Position numbers and translations under genes: made by a program. Below are positions 26,764 to 35,041 of a stretch of DNA of 64,000 nt, piece by piece. The notes below the pieces were generated by a model that saw nothing but the letters and a program-made list of their open reading frames with translations, was not told where the DNA came from and searched no databases. This DNA is from Lentzea guizhouensis (GTDB lineage: Bacteria; Actinomycetota; Actinomycetes; Mycobacteriales; Pseudonocardiaceae): assembly GCF_001701025.1 (NCBI RefSeq), contig NZ_CP016793.1, positions 6,634,001-6,698,000 on the forward strand, read 5' to 3'. Each line of letters opens with the position of its first letter. Position 1 is the stretch's first letter.

Positions 26764-27431
26764 CCGCCGTGGAGTGCGAGGTCGCGTTCGACCTCGTCGA
26801 GATGGACCTGCTGGCCACGCACGCCGGGGTGCGGTGGCCGTTCCCGTTGCGGGTGCCGTCGTTCGGGCGGCTCGCCGGGGAGCGCCGCGAGCTGCTCGCG
26901 GAAGCCGCGCAGGGTCTGCAGGCCCGTGGGCTGGCCACCGACGACGGTCCCGTCGGAATGGCCGACGAGCTGGTGACCGCGTTGCGCGAGTACCAGGCCG
27001 CGGTGGACCTGGTGGTCGTCGGCGCCGAGACCACCGGGGCGGTCGCGCTCGTCCACGGCCACCGCGCCGTGGTGTGCCGGCAGGAGCTGAGCGGCAGCAC
27101 CGTCCGTGCCACGAGCGTGGCCGCGGCGGAGCTGAGCGACGAGCTGGCGGCGCTGGTCCCGCGGGTCGGGGCGGCGCAGACGATGCCGCTCACGGTGCCG
27201 CCGGGCAGGGGGCGTGACGAGCTCGCCGCGTTCTTCCCGGCACCGGGACAGGGCCAGGCGGGTGCGGTGAGCAGGGGCGGCACCCGGTTGCGGGAGGTGT
27301 CCTGGTTGGACAGTGCGAAGGGCAGGGTGCGGGTGGACGCGGGAGCCGACGGCTGGCTCAGCGTCAACCCGATGAGGCACCACGAGGTGGTCCGCGCGAT
27401 CGGTGAGGTCGCCGCGGTGGCGAGGGGGTAG
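26760..27431 (+). CDS. EspG-family ESX secretion chaperone
   Basis: 223 residues from GTG 26760 (4-nt overlap). EspG-like mixed alpha/beta protein: an N-terminal segment VAFDLVEMDLLATHAGVRWPFPLRVPSFG, central ALVHGHRAVVCRQEL and the C-terminal WLDSAKGRVRVDAGADGWLSVNP, matching the beta-strand end of EspG proteins. EspG binds PE/PPE substrates in the cytoplasm before ESX export. A PPE gene two positions upstream is the obvious client. Confidence 0.82.
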   Translation: MTAVECEVAFDLVEMDLLATHAGVRWPFPLRVPSFGRLAGERRELLAEAAQGLQARGLATDDGPVGMADELVTALREYQAAVDLVVVGAETTGAVALVHGHRAVVCRQELSGSTVRATSVAAAELSDELAALVPRVGAAQTMPLTVPPGRGRDELAAFFPAPGQGQAGAVSRGGTRLREVSWLDSAKGRVRVDAGADGWLSVNPMRHHEVVRAIGEVAAVARG

Positions 27432-27438
27432 GGGAGAC

Positions 27439-27774
27439 GTGGAAGCAGCGCAGTGGCTGGCCGACTACCAGGAGAAGCTGGAACGGGTGGCCTACGGGGC
27501 ACGGGCGGCGAGCGCGTCGCTGAGCGAGGTGGGGGCGAGCGCGACGTCGCCGCGCGGTGAGGTCACCGTGTCGGTGAACGCGGCGGGGGTGCTGGGCGAC
27601 GTCCGGCTCACCCCGGCGGCGCGCAAGCTCGACGCCGACTCGCTCGCCGTGCTGATCGTGAGCACGGCCAGGGAGGCGCAACGGGTCGCGGGGGAGCGGA
27701 TGACCGAGGTCATGGCGAGCTACCTCGGTGAGGGCGACGCGTTGCAGCGGATCGTGGCGGAGGTGCGGCGATGA
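27439..27774 (+). CDS. YbaB/EbfC-family protein
   Basis: 111 residues from GTG 27439 with GGGGAGA upstream. YbaB-fold pattern: N-terminal helix WLADYQEKLERVAYG, beta strands GEVTVSVNAAGVLGDVRLTP, C-terminal helix SLAVLIVSTAREAQRVAGERMTE. Classical members bind DNA as nucleoid-associated dimers. In actinomycetes divergent copies are common in ESX/WXG100 operons, where their role is unclear. It is coupled (ATGA) to the next gene. Confidence 0.82.
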   Translation: MEAAQWLADYQEKLERVAYGARAASASLSEVGASATSPRGEVTVSVNAAGVLGDVRLTPAARKLDADSLAVLIVSTAREAQRVAGERMTEVMASYLGEGDALQRIVAEVRR

Positions 27775-28064
27775 CGTTCACCGTCGACCACGAGCAGCTG
27801 CGCGCCCACGCGAGCACGCTGGCGGCGGGTGCCGACAAGCTGGCGGAGACCCGGTTGCCGCAGGAGCTCGGCCAGGAGTCGCTGGGGCAGTTCGCGCAGT
27901 TCCTCACCGCCGGGCTGGGCGGTGCGATGAACCAGACGGCCCAGGCGTTCGCGCACGTCGCGTCCACGATGGACAAGGTCGGCGACGGCATGCGCCGCAC
28001 CGCCGAGCACTACCAGCGCACCGATGACACCAGCGCGATGAGCCTCGGCGGGGTGGACGCGTGA
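27771..28064 (+). CDS. Type VII secretion target, EspC-like
   Basis: 97 residues from ATG 27771. Two helices with a central turn; N-terminal FTVDHEQLRAHASTLAAGADKL and C-terminal GMRRTAEHYQRTDD resemble EspC/ESX-1 target proteins, which end helix 2 with a Tyr-containing YxxxD-like export signal (here HYQRTDD). It overlaps both neighbours by 4 nt. Likely secreted together with the product of the next gene. Confidence 0.75.
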   Translation: MTFTVDHEQLRAHASTLAAGADKLAETRLPQELGQESLGQFAQFLTAGLGGAMNQTAQAFAHVASTMDKVGDGMRRTAEHYQRTDDTSAMSLGGVDA

Positions 28065-28813
28065 GCGACACGGCGACGATCAACGCGCTGCTCACCGAGC
28101 TGCGCACCACGACGAACGCGATCACCGGCAAGGAGTGGGTGTCCGGCGGGCTCAAGGACGAGCGGCCGCAGTACGACGCCGACCAGAAACCGTTGCAGGC
28201 GCTGGACTGCGCGGGCGTCGGGTTCCTCACGCCGATGATCTCGTTCCTGGAGGAGCCGCTGAACCAGCTGCGCGGCAACCCCGAGGGCGTCACGCAGGGC
28301 GCGAGCGAGTTCAGCAAGGCGGGCGAGAGCACGGCGAACCTCGCCGAGGACTACCGCGAGAAGACCAAGACCGAGACCAGCGGCTGGGCCGGTGCGGCCG
28401 CGCAGGACTACGCGGCCACCGCGCAGGAGCTCGCCGACGGTGTGCTGTCGGTCGCGGAGACGGCCATGACCTCGGCCGAAGCGATGATCAAGGCCGGGGA
28501 GGTGGTGGCGCAGGCGGTCGCGGCCGTCTCCACGATCATCGGCGAGGCGCTCGGTCAGATCGTGCCGATCATGACCCAGGCGGTCGCGACCGCGGCGGCG
28601 ACGTTCGGGCAGAGCATCGCCGTCGCCATCCCGCAGTGCGTGCAGATCGCGGTCGACGCGGGTGTGCGGATCGCCGGCAAGCTCGCCGAGCTGCTGGCCA
28701 GCGGGGAGAACCTGATCAAGCTGGTCGAGGGCGCGCTCGCGGTGCTCGAGGTCGTGAAGAAGGCACTGTCGGTCATCGGGGACAAGGCGCAGCAGCAGGA
28801 GGTCGCCGCGTGA
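28061..28813 (+). CDS. WXG100-like ESX substrate with C-terminal helical domain
   Basis: 250 residues from GTG 28061. The first ~120 residues are helical with the signature GWAGAAAQDYAATAQEL (the WxG turn of WXG100-type domains). After it comes a long hydrophobic/alanine-rich region (VVAQAVAAVSTIIGEALGQIVPIM, GALAVLEVVKKALSVIGDKAQ) like the membrane-active C-termini of large WXG proteins. No toxin domain recognised. Coupled on both sides. Likely exported through an ESX system encoded elsewhere, since no EccC/EccD gene lies in this window. Confidence 0.7.
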   Translation: MSDTATINALLTELRTTTNAITGKEWVSGGLKDERPQYDADQKPLQALDCAGVGFLTPMISFLEEPLNQLRGNPEGVTQGASEFSKAGESTANLAEDYREKTKTETSGWAGAAAQDYAATAQELADGVLSVAETAMTSAEAMIKAGEVVAQAVAAVSTIIGEALGQIVPIMTQAVATAAATFGQSIAVAIPQCVQIAVDAGVRIAGKLAELLASGENLIKLVEGALAVLEVVKKALSVIGDKAQQQEVAA

Positions 28814-29889
28814 AGCGGTTCGCAGCAGTGGTCGCAGGGGTTGCGCTTGCCGTCAGCGTCGCGCCCGCACACGCCAACACCGAGGTGCAGCAGACGCTGG
28901 ACGGGTACCTGGCGCAGGCCGGACCGGGCGCCGCGGTGCACACCGGCAGCGGCACCTACAGCACCGGCACCGGCAAGCTGTACGAGCAGCGCAGGATCAC
29001 CGCCGCCGACCACTTCCGGATCGGCAGCCAGACCAAGACGTTCACCGCCGCCGTCGTGCTGCAGCTCGTCGACGAACAGCGCGTCGAGTTGGACGCCCCG
29101 GTCAACCGGTACCTGCCAGGTGTCGTCAGCGGCAACTACAACGGCGACGTGATCACGGTTCGCCAGCTGCTGCAGCACACCAGCGGCCTGGTCCGCGACG
29201 TCCGGGACGCGCGGGCGAACCCGGACGGCACGTACGCGCTGGCCGAACTGGTCCGGTCGGCGATGGACGAGCCCGCCCAGAACGTGCCGGGCGCCGCGCA
29301 GAACTACTCCAACGTCGGCTTCCTGGTCCTGGGCATGCTGATCGAACGCCTCACCGGCAAGCAGGCCGGTGACGCGATCACCGAACGGGTCATCACGCCG
29401 CTCGGCCTGACCGAGACGCGGTTCCCGGCGCCGGGCAACCGCGCTCTGAAGGCTCCCTTCCTCAACGGGTACCTGGGCGGCCGCGTCGGTCCGATCTTCT
29501 TCTGGACCGAGGCGACCACCGCGGTGGAGCTGAGCTCCTGGAGCACCGCGGGCGCCATGGAGTCCACTTTGGACGACCTGCGGCGGTTCTACCGGGCGTT
29601 GGCCGCCGGTCAGGTCGTCTCACCGGCGGCGCTCGCGGAGATGCGCCGCACGTTCGGGCCGGCCGAGGGCTACGGCTACGGCCTGGCGCTGGTCAGGATG
29701 CCGTTGAGCTGCGGTGTCGTGGCGTGGGGCCACAACGGCGCCCTGACCACCGGGCACTACTCGTTCACCCTGACCACCGACGACGGCCGGTTCGCGGCGG
29801 TCGTGACCAACACGAACTGGCAGGGCTCGGGCAAGCCGTCGGCCGTCGACGTGGCGGACAAGGCGATCTGCACGAGCCAGCCCCGTTAG
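28810..29889 (+). CDS. Exported serine hydrolase, beta-lactamase/DD-peptidase family (S12)
   Basis: 359 residues from GTG 28810, overlapping the previous stop. Signal peptide 1-22 (MKRFAAVVAGVALAVSVAPAHA). Active-site motifs: SQTK (SxxK nucleophile/base, ~75), YSN (YxN, ~160), and HNG near the end in GHNGALTTGHYS (in place of KTG/HTG). This is the class C beta-lactamase/D-Ala-D-Ala carboxypeptidase fold acting on cell-wall peptides or related esters. As last gene of an ESX operon it may modify peptidoglycan to aid secretion (inference). Confidence 0.9.
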   Translation: MKRFAAVVAGVALAVSVAPAHANTEVQQTLDGYLAQAGPGAAVHTGSGTYSTGTGKLYEQRRITAADHFRIGSQTKTFTAAVVLQLVDEQRVELDAPVNRYLPGVVSGNYNGDVITVRQLLQHTSGLVRDVRDARANPDGTYALAELVRSAMDEPAQNVPGAAQNYSNVGFLVLGMLIERLTGKQAGDAITERVITPLGLTETRFPAPGNRALKAPFLNGYLGGRVGPIFFWTEATTAVELSSWSTAGAMESTLDDLRRFYRALAAGQVVSPAALAEMRRTFGPAEGYGYGLALVRMPLSCGVVAWGHNGALTTGHYSFTLTTDDGRFAAVVTNTNWQGSGKPSAVDVADKAICTSQPR

Positions 29890-29896
29890 CTCCCAT

Positions 29897-29945
29897 GGCG
29901 TCTGCAAGTACTACCGACTTCAAGTTGGTGGCACTTGCAGACGCC
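29897..29945. terminator. Bidirectional terminator between ESX operon and sucD
   Basis: GGCGTCTGCAAGT and ACTTGCAGACGCC form a perfect 13-bp outer stem. The interior (CTACCGACTT/AAGTTGGTGG) pairs further using G-U. It lies between two convergent genes, 7 nt from the first and 12 nt from the second stop. Confidence 0.85.
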
Positions 29946-29957
29946 GAACGAGCAGGG

Positions 29958-30836
29958 CTAGCTGGTGAGGGTCGCGCGGGCCAGGGCGGCGGTCTCGGAC
30001 GGGGTCTTGCCGACCTTGATCCCGACCGCCTCCATGGCCTGCTTCTTGGCCTCCGCCGTGCCCGAGGACCCCGAGACGATCGCCCCGGCATGCCCCATCG
30101 TCTTGCCCTCGGGCGCGGTGAAGCCGGCGACGTACCCGACGACCGGCTTGGACACGTTGTCCCGCACGAACTCCGCGGCCCGCTCCTCGGCGTCGCCGCC
30201 GATCTCGCCGATCATCACGATCAGCTCGGTCTCCGGGTCCGCCTCGAACGCCGCGATCGCGTCGATGTGCGTGGTGCCGACGATCGGGTCGCCGCCGATG
30301 CCGACGCACGTGGTGAAGCCGAAGTCCTTCAGCTCGTGCATCAGCTGGTAGGTCAGCGTGCCCGACTTCGACACCAGGCCGATCGACCCCGGCTTGGTGA
30401 TGTCGGCGGGGATGATGCCCGCGTTCGCCTTGCCGGGGCTGATGATCCCAGGGCAGTTCGGCCCGATGATCCGCGTACCGGAGTCCTTGGCGTGCGCCCA
30501 GAACCGCGCGGTGTCGTGCACCGGCACGCCCTCGGTGATGACCACGGCCAGCCCGATGCCGGCGTCCACGGCCTCGATCACCGCGTCCTGCACGAACGGC
30601 GGCGGCACGAACAGCACTGAGACGTTCGCACCGGTCTCCGCCATCGCCTGCGACACCGTGCCGAACACCGGCAACGTGACGTCGTCGAACGCCACCGACG
30701 TCCCGGCCTTGCGGGCGTTCACACCGCCCACGACGCGTGTGCCCGCCGCGAGCATCCGGCGGGTGTGCTTGGAACCCTCCGAGCCGGTCATGCCCTGCAC
30801 GAGCACGCGGCTGTTCTCGTCGAGGAAGATCGCCAT
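29958..30836 (-). CDS. sucD: Succinyl-CoA synthetase alpha subunit
   Basis: 292 residues from ATG 30836, overlapping the sucC stop. CoA-binding domain with [21 protein letters not shown] motif ([17 protein letters not shown]), and the phospho-histidine loop GHAGAIVSG. It interconverts succinyl-CoA and succinate with NDP/NTP. An extra copy beside oxalate genes is notable: succinyl-CoA can serve as first CoA donor to oxalate, so it may be dedicated to that pathway. Terminated by the hairpin at 29897. Confidence 0.95.
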   Translation of the reverse strand: MAIFLDENSRVLVQGMTGSEGSKHTRRMLAAGTRVVGGVNARKAGTSVAFDDVTLPVFGTVSQAMAETGANVSVLFVPPPFVQDAVIEAVDAGIGLAVVITEGVPVHDTARFWAHAKDSGTRIIGPNCPGIISPGKANAGIIPADITKPGSIGLVSKSGTLTYQLMHELKDFGFTTCVGIGGDPIVGTTHIDAIAAFEADPETELIVMIGEIGGDAEERAAEFVRDNVSKPVVGYVAGFTAPEGKTMGHAGAIVSGSSGTAEAKKQAMEAVGIKVGKTPSETAALARATLTS

Positions 30837-31942
30837 CAGGACTCCTTGCCGGCGCCGGCGAGAGCGGCGGCACGACCGGCCGCGTCGTCCATCGTGTGCG
30901 CCACGGTGATCAGCGGGTGCCGTGCCTCGTCGAGGATGCGGTGGCCCGCCTCGGCGTTGTTGCCGTCGAGCCGGACGACCAGCGGCTTGTCCGCGCGGTC
31001 GCCGAGCAGGCCCAGTGCCTGCACGATCCCGGTGGCCACCGCGTCGCACGCGGTGATGCCACCGAACACGTTCACGAACACGCTGCGCACCGCCGGGTCG
31101 GACAGGATCACGTCCAGCCCGTCGGCCATCACCTGCGCCGACGCGCCACCGCCGATGTCGAGGAAGTTCGCCGGCCGGGCGCCCGCGAGCGCGACGACGT
31201 CCAATGTGGACATCACGAGCCCGGCGCCGTTGCCGATCACACCGACGGTGCCGTCGAGCTTGACGTAGTTGAGGCCCTTCTCCGCCGCCCGCACCTCCAG
31301 CGGGTCGCCCTCGGCACCCGAAGACGGACGAGAATGCCGGAAGGACGCGTTGTCGTCCAGCGTCACCTTGCCGTCCAGCGCGATGATCCGCCCGGACTTC
31401 GTGCGCGCCAACGGGTTCACCTCGACCAGCGTGGCGTCCTCACCGACGAAGACGTCCCAGAGCTTGGCCGCGACCTCGGTCACCTCCGCCGCCGCGTCCG
31501 GTGAAAATGCCGCTGTTACGTCGAAAGCCGAAGCTTCGGTGAGCACGATCCGGTCAGCCATCTCCTCGATCTCCACGCCGCCGGTGGCCGACGCCATCGA
31601 GATGAACCGCCGGCCGGCCCGGTCGAGCAGGAACGACAGGTAGTACTCCTCGGCGATCTCACTCGCCTCGGTCACCAGCACCCGGTGCACGGTGTGTCCC
31701 TTGACGTCCATCCCCAGGATCGCTGACGCGGCGGTGAAAGCTTCGTCGGGCGACGAAGCGAGCTTGATGCCGCCCGCCTTGCCGCGCCCGCCGGTCTTCA
31801 CCTGGGCCTTCACCACAACGGTCCCGCCCAGTGAGGCGGCCGCCTCGCGCGCGGACTCAGGAGTGTCCGCCACGAGACCACGCGGAACGGGCACCCCGTA
31901 GCGCTCGAAGAGGTCCCTCGCCTCGTGTTCGAAAAGATCCAC
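30836..31942 (-). CDS. sucC: Succinyl-CoA synthetase beta subunit
   Basis: 368 residues from GTG 31942, somewhat shorter than the usual ~390. ATP-grasp N-domain ([38 protein letters not shown]) and C-terminal CoA-ligase domain ([23 protein letters not shown]). Overlaps sucD by 3 nt, forming the heteromeric enzyme. Divergently transcribed from oxalyl-CoA decarboxylase across a 124-bp region holding the GTATGCAATC element, so both may share regulation. Confidence 0.93.
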   Translation of the reverse strand: MDLFEHEARDLFERYGVPVPRGLVADTPESAREAAASLGGTVVVKAQVKTGGRGKAGGIKLASSPDEAFTAASAILGMDVKGHTVHRVLVTEASEIAEEYYLSFLLDRAGRRFISMASATGGVEIEEMADRIVLTEASAFDVTAAFSPDAAAEVTEVAAKLWDVFVGEDATLVEVNPLARTKSGRIIALDGKVTLDDNASFRHSRPSSGAEGDPLEVRAAEKGLNYVKLDGTVGVIGNGAGLVMSTLDVVALAGARPANFLDIGGGASAQVMADGLDVILSDPAVRSVFVNVFGGITACDAVATGIVQALGLLGDRADKPLVVRLDGNNAEAGHRILDEARHPLITVAHTMDDAAGRAAALAGAGKES

Positions 31943-32019
31943 CGTCTACGTCCTCTCGCCGAAAACTTGCGGCCATCTATGGACATCCGGTTGGCAGCGG
32001 AGTAACGATATGCCTACCT

Positions 32020-32035
32020 CATACGGTATGCAATC
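32020..32035 (+). promoter_or_regulatory. Putative GntR/FCD operator (site 1), oxc/sucCD promoter region
   Basis: CATAC-G-GTATG palindrome continuing to GTATGCAATC, 32-47 nt upstream of the oxc start and between divergent sucC and oxc. The same 10-mer occurs at three more promoters of the island. Confidence 0.6.
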
Positions 32036-32066
32036 TACAGTCGAGCGCTAGGGGAGCTGATCGCCG

Positions 32067-33764
32067 ATGACGAGTTCCGCGGAGCCCGAGTCGACGCCAG
32101 AGACGATTTCCGGGGGCCATCTGGTCGCGAAAGCGCTCAAGGCTGAGGGTGTCGACACGATCTTCACGCTGTGCGGTGGCCACATCATCGACATCTACGA
32201 CGGCTGCGTGGACGAGGGCATCGCCGTCATCGACGTACGACACGAACAGGTCGCGGCGCACGCGGCCGACGGCTACGCGCGGATCACCGGCAAACCAGGG
32301 TGTGCCGTCGTGACCGCGGGGCCGGGCACGACCGACGCCGTCACCGGTGTCGCGAACGCGTTCAGGGCCGAGAGCCCGATGCTGCTGATCGGTGGGCAGG
32401 GAGCGTTGAGCCAGCACAAGATGGGCTCACTGCAGGACCTGCCGCACGTCGACATGATGACGCCGATCACCAAGTTCTCGGCCAACGTCCCGCACACCGC
32501 GCGGATCGCCGACATGGTGTCGATGGCGTTCCGCGAGGCGAACGCCGGCGCGCCCGGCCCGTCGTTCCTGGAGATCCCGCGTGACGTGCTGGACGCCAAG
32601 GTGCCGCTGAGCACCGCGCGGATCCCCGAAGCGGGTCACTACCGCGCTTCGACCCGCAGCGTGGGCGACCCGCGTGACATCGAGAAGCTCGCGGACCTGC
32701 TGGTGCACGCCAAGAAACCGGCGATCCTGCTCGGAAGCCAGGTGTGGACCACGCGGGCGACCGACTCCGCGATCGAGCTCGTCCGCACCCTGAACATCCC
32801 CGCCTACATGAACGGCGCGGGTCGCGGCACCCTGCCTCCCGGCGACCCGCACCACTTCCAGCTCTCGCGCCGGTACGCCTTCGACAACGCCGACGTGATC
32901 GTCATCGTCGGCACCCCGTTCGACTTCCGGATGGGCTACGGCCGCAGGCTTTCCGCCAACGCGACGGTTGTGCAGATCGACCTCGACTACCGCACGGTCG
33001 GCAAGAACCGCGACGTCGACCTCGGCATCGTCGGTGACGCCGACCTGGTGCTCTCCAGCGTCACCCAGGCCGCGTCGGGCCGTGAGGACAACGGCGCGAT
33101 GGGCCGCAAGGTGTGGCTGGAGGAGCTGCAGGCGGTCGAGGAGAAGGCGCGGCAGAAGCGGGCGGAGCACCTGCGGTCCGAGGACATGCCGATCCACCCG
33201 TACCGGCTGGTGAGCGAGATCAACGACTTCCTCACCGAGGACTCGATCTACATCGGCGACGGCGGCGACGTCGTCACGTTCTCCGGCCAGGTCGTGCAGC
33301 CCAAGTCGCCGGGCCACTGGATGGACCCCGGTCCACTCGGGACACTCGGCGTCGGCATCCCGTTCGTGCTGGCCGCGAAGCTCGCCCGGCCCGACAAGGA
33401 GGTCGTCGCGCTGTTCGGTGACGGCGCCTTCAGCCTCACCGGCTGGGACTTCGAGACGCTGGTCCGCTACGACCTGCCGTTCGTCGGCATCGTCGGCAAC
33501 AACTCGTCGATGAACCAGATCCGCTACGGCCAGGCGGCCAAGTACGGCCTGGAGCGCGAGCGCGTCGGCAACACGCTGGGCGACGTCAAGTACGACCAGT
33601 TCGCCAAGATGCTCGGCGGCTACGGCGAGGAGGTGCGCGACCCCAAGGACATCGTGCCGGCACTGCAGCGCGCCCGCGAGTCCGGCAAGCCCTCGCTGAT
33701 CAACGTGTGGATCGACCCGGACGTGTACGCGCCCGGGACCATGAACCAGACGATGTACAAGTAG
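32067..33764 (+). CDS. oxc: ThDP-dependent oxalyl-CoA decarboxylase (acetolactate-synthase-like)
   Basis: 565 residues from ATG 32067 with AGGGGAGC upstream. ThDP-enzyme layout: catalytic Glu in VIDVRHEQVAAHAADGYARITG (~50), PYR domain AGPGTTDAVTGVANA, central FAD/ADP-like domain and PP domain with GDGAFSLTGWDFETLVRYDLP...NNSS (Mg-ThDP motif GDGxx..N). Sequence alone would also fit other decarboxylases of the acetolactate synthase group. The assignment as oxalyl-CoA decarboxylase, giving formyl-CoA and CO2, rests on the formyl-CoA transferase 13 nt downstream and the formate dehydrogenases in the island. Confidence 0.8.
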   Translation: MTSSAEPESTPETISGGHLVAKALKAEGVDTIFTLCGGHIIDIYDGCVDEGIAVIDVRHEQVAAHAADGYARITGKPGCAVVTAGPGTTDAVTGVANAFRAESPMLLIGGQGALSQHKMGSLQDLPHVDMMTPITKFSANVPHTARIADMVSMAFREANAGAPGPSFLEIPRDVLDAKVPLSTARIPEAGHYRASTRSVGDPRDIEKLADLLVHAKKPAILLGSQVWTTRATDSAIELVRTLNIPAYMNGAGRGTLPPGDPHHFQLSRRYAFDNADVIVIVGTPFDFRMGYGRRLSANATVVQIDLDYRTVGKNRDVDLGIVGDADLVLSSVTQAASGREDNGAMGRKVWLEELQAVEEKARQKRAEHLRSEDMPIHPYRLVSEINDFLTEDSIYIGDGGDVVTFSGQVVQPKSPGHWMDPGPLGTLGVGIPFVLAAKLARPDKEVVALFGDGAFSLTGWDFETLVRYDLPFVGIVGNNSSMNQIRYGQAAKYGLERERVGNTLGDVKYDQFAKMLGGYGEEVRDPKDIVPALQRARESGKPSLINVWIDPDVYAPGTMNQTMYK

Positions 33765-33777
33765 GTGAGCTGACCAA

Positions 33778-35019
33778 ATGGGTAAAACTCCGACAAAGGC
33801 CCTGGAGGGCGTCAAAGTCCTCGACATGACGCACGTGCAGTCCGGACCGTCGTCGACCCAGCTGCTCGCCTGGCTGGGCGCGGACGTCATCAAGCTGGAG
33901 ACGCCCGGCAAGGGCGACATCACCCGCGGCCAGCTGCGCGATCTGCCCGATGTGGACAGTCTCTACTTCACGATGCTCAACTGCAACAAGCGGAGCATCA
34001 CGCTCAACATGAAGGCTCCCGAGGGCAAGGAGGTCTTCGAGAAGCTCGTCGCCGACGTCGACGTCCTCGTCGAGAACTTCGGCCCCGGCGTGGTCGAGCG
34101 GTTCGGCTACCCGTGGGAGAAGCTCCAGGAGATCAACGACCGGCTGGTCTACGCGTCCATCAAGGGCTTCGGCCCCGGCCGCTACGCCGACTTCAAGGCC
34201 TACGAGGTGATCGCGCAGGCCATGGGCGGCTCGATGAGCACGACCGGCTTCGAGGACGGTCCACCGCTCGCGACCGGCGCGCAGATCGGTGACTCGGGCA
34301 CCGGCATCCACCTGGTGGCGGGCATCCTCGCCGCGCTCTACCAGCGCACGAACACCGGGCGCGGCCAGCGCGTCCAGGTGGCGATGCAGGACGCCGTGCT
34401 CAACCTGTGCCGGGTGAAGCTGCGCGACCAGCAGCGGCTCACCCACGGGCCGCTGGGGGAGTACCCGAACGAGCAGTTCTCCGACGAGGTGCCCCGCTCC
34501 GGCAACGCATCCGGTGGTGGCCAGCCCGGCTGGGCGGTGCGCTGTGCCCCCGGCGGCCCCAACGACTACATCTACGTGATCATCCAGCCGGTCGGCTGGG
34601 CCCCGCTCACGCGGCTGATCGGCAAGCCCGAGCTCGCCGAGGACCCGGCCTGGGCCACGCCCGAGGTGCGGCTCTCCAAGCTGGACAAGGCGTTCGCGCT
34701 GATCGAGGAGTGGACGGAGAAGCACACCAAGTGGGAGGTGATGGACCAGCTCAACGCCCACAACATCCCGTGCGGACCCATCCTGTCCACCAAGGAGATC
34801 ATCGAGGACGAGACGCTCGCGCAGCTGGGCACCGTCGTCGAGGTCGACCACCCCGAGCGCGGCCCGTTCAAGACGGTCGGCAACCCGCTCAAGCTCTCCG
34901 ACTCGGTCGTCGAGGTGCAGCGCCCGCCGCTGCTCGGTGAGCACAACGACGAGGTCCTCGGAGCACTCGGCTACAGCGCGGACCGCCTGGCCGGGCTGCG
35001 CGCCGCCGGCGTCATCTAA
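33778..35019 (+). CDS. frc: Formyl-CoA:oxalate CoA-transferase
   Basis: 413 residues from ATG 33778. Class III CoA-transferase strongly resembling Oxalobacter [69 protein letters not shown] (nucleophilic Asp region), [20 protein letters not shown] and the glycine loop [11 protein letters not shown]. It moves CoA from formyl-CoA (or succinyl-CoA) to oxalate, releasing formate. Same operon as oxc. This gene is the firmest evidence that the island degrades oxalate. Confidence 0.93.
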   Translation: MGKTPTKALEGVKVLDMTHVQSGPSSTQLLAWLGADVIKLETPGKGDITRGQLRDLPDVDSLYFTMLNCNKRSITLNMKAPEGKEVFEKLVADVDVLVENFGPGVVERFGYPWEKLQEINDRLVYASIKGFGPGRYADFKAYEVIAQAMGGSMSTTGFEDGPPLATGAQIGDSGTGIHLVAGILAALYQRTNTGRGQRVQVAMQDAVLNLCRVKLRDQQRLTHGPLGEYPNEQFSDEVPRSGNASGGGQPGWAVRCAPGGPNDYIYVIIQPVGWAPLTRLIGKPELAEDPAWATPEVRLSKLDKAFALIEEWTEKHTKWEVMDQLNAHNIPCGPILSTKEIIEDETLAQLGTVVEVDHPERGPFKTVGNPLKLSDSVVEVQRPPLLGEHNDEVLGALGYSADRLAGLRAAGVI

Positions 35020-35041
35020 CCCTCTAGGGAGAAGAACTCTC

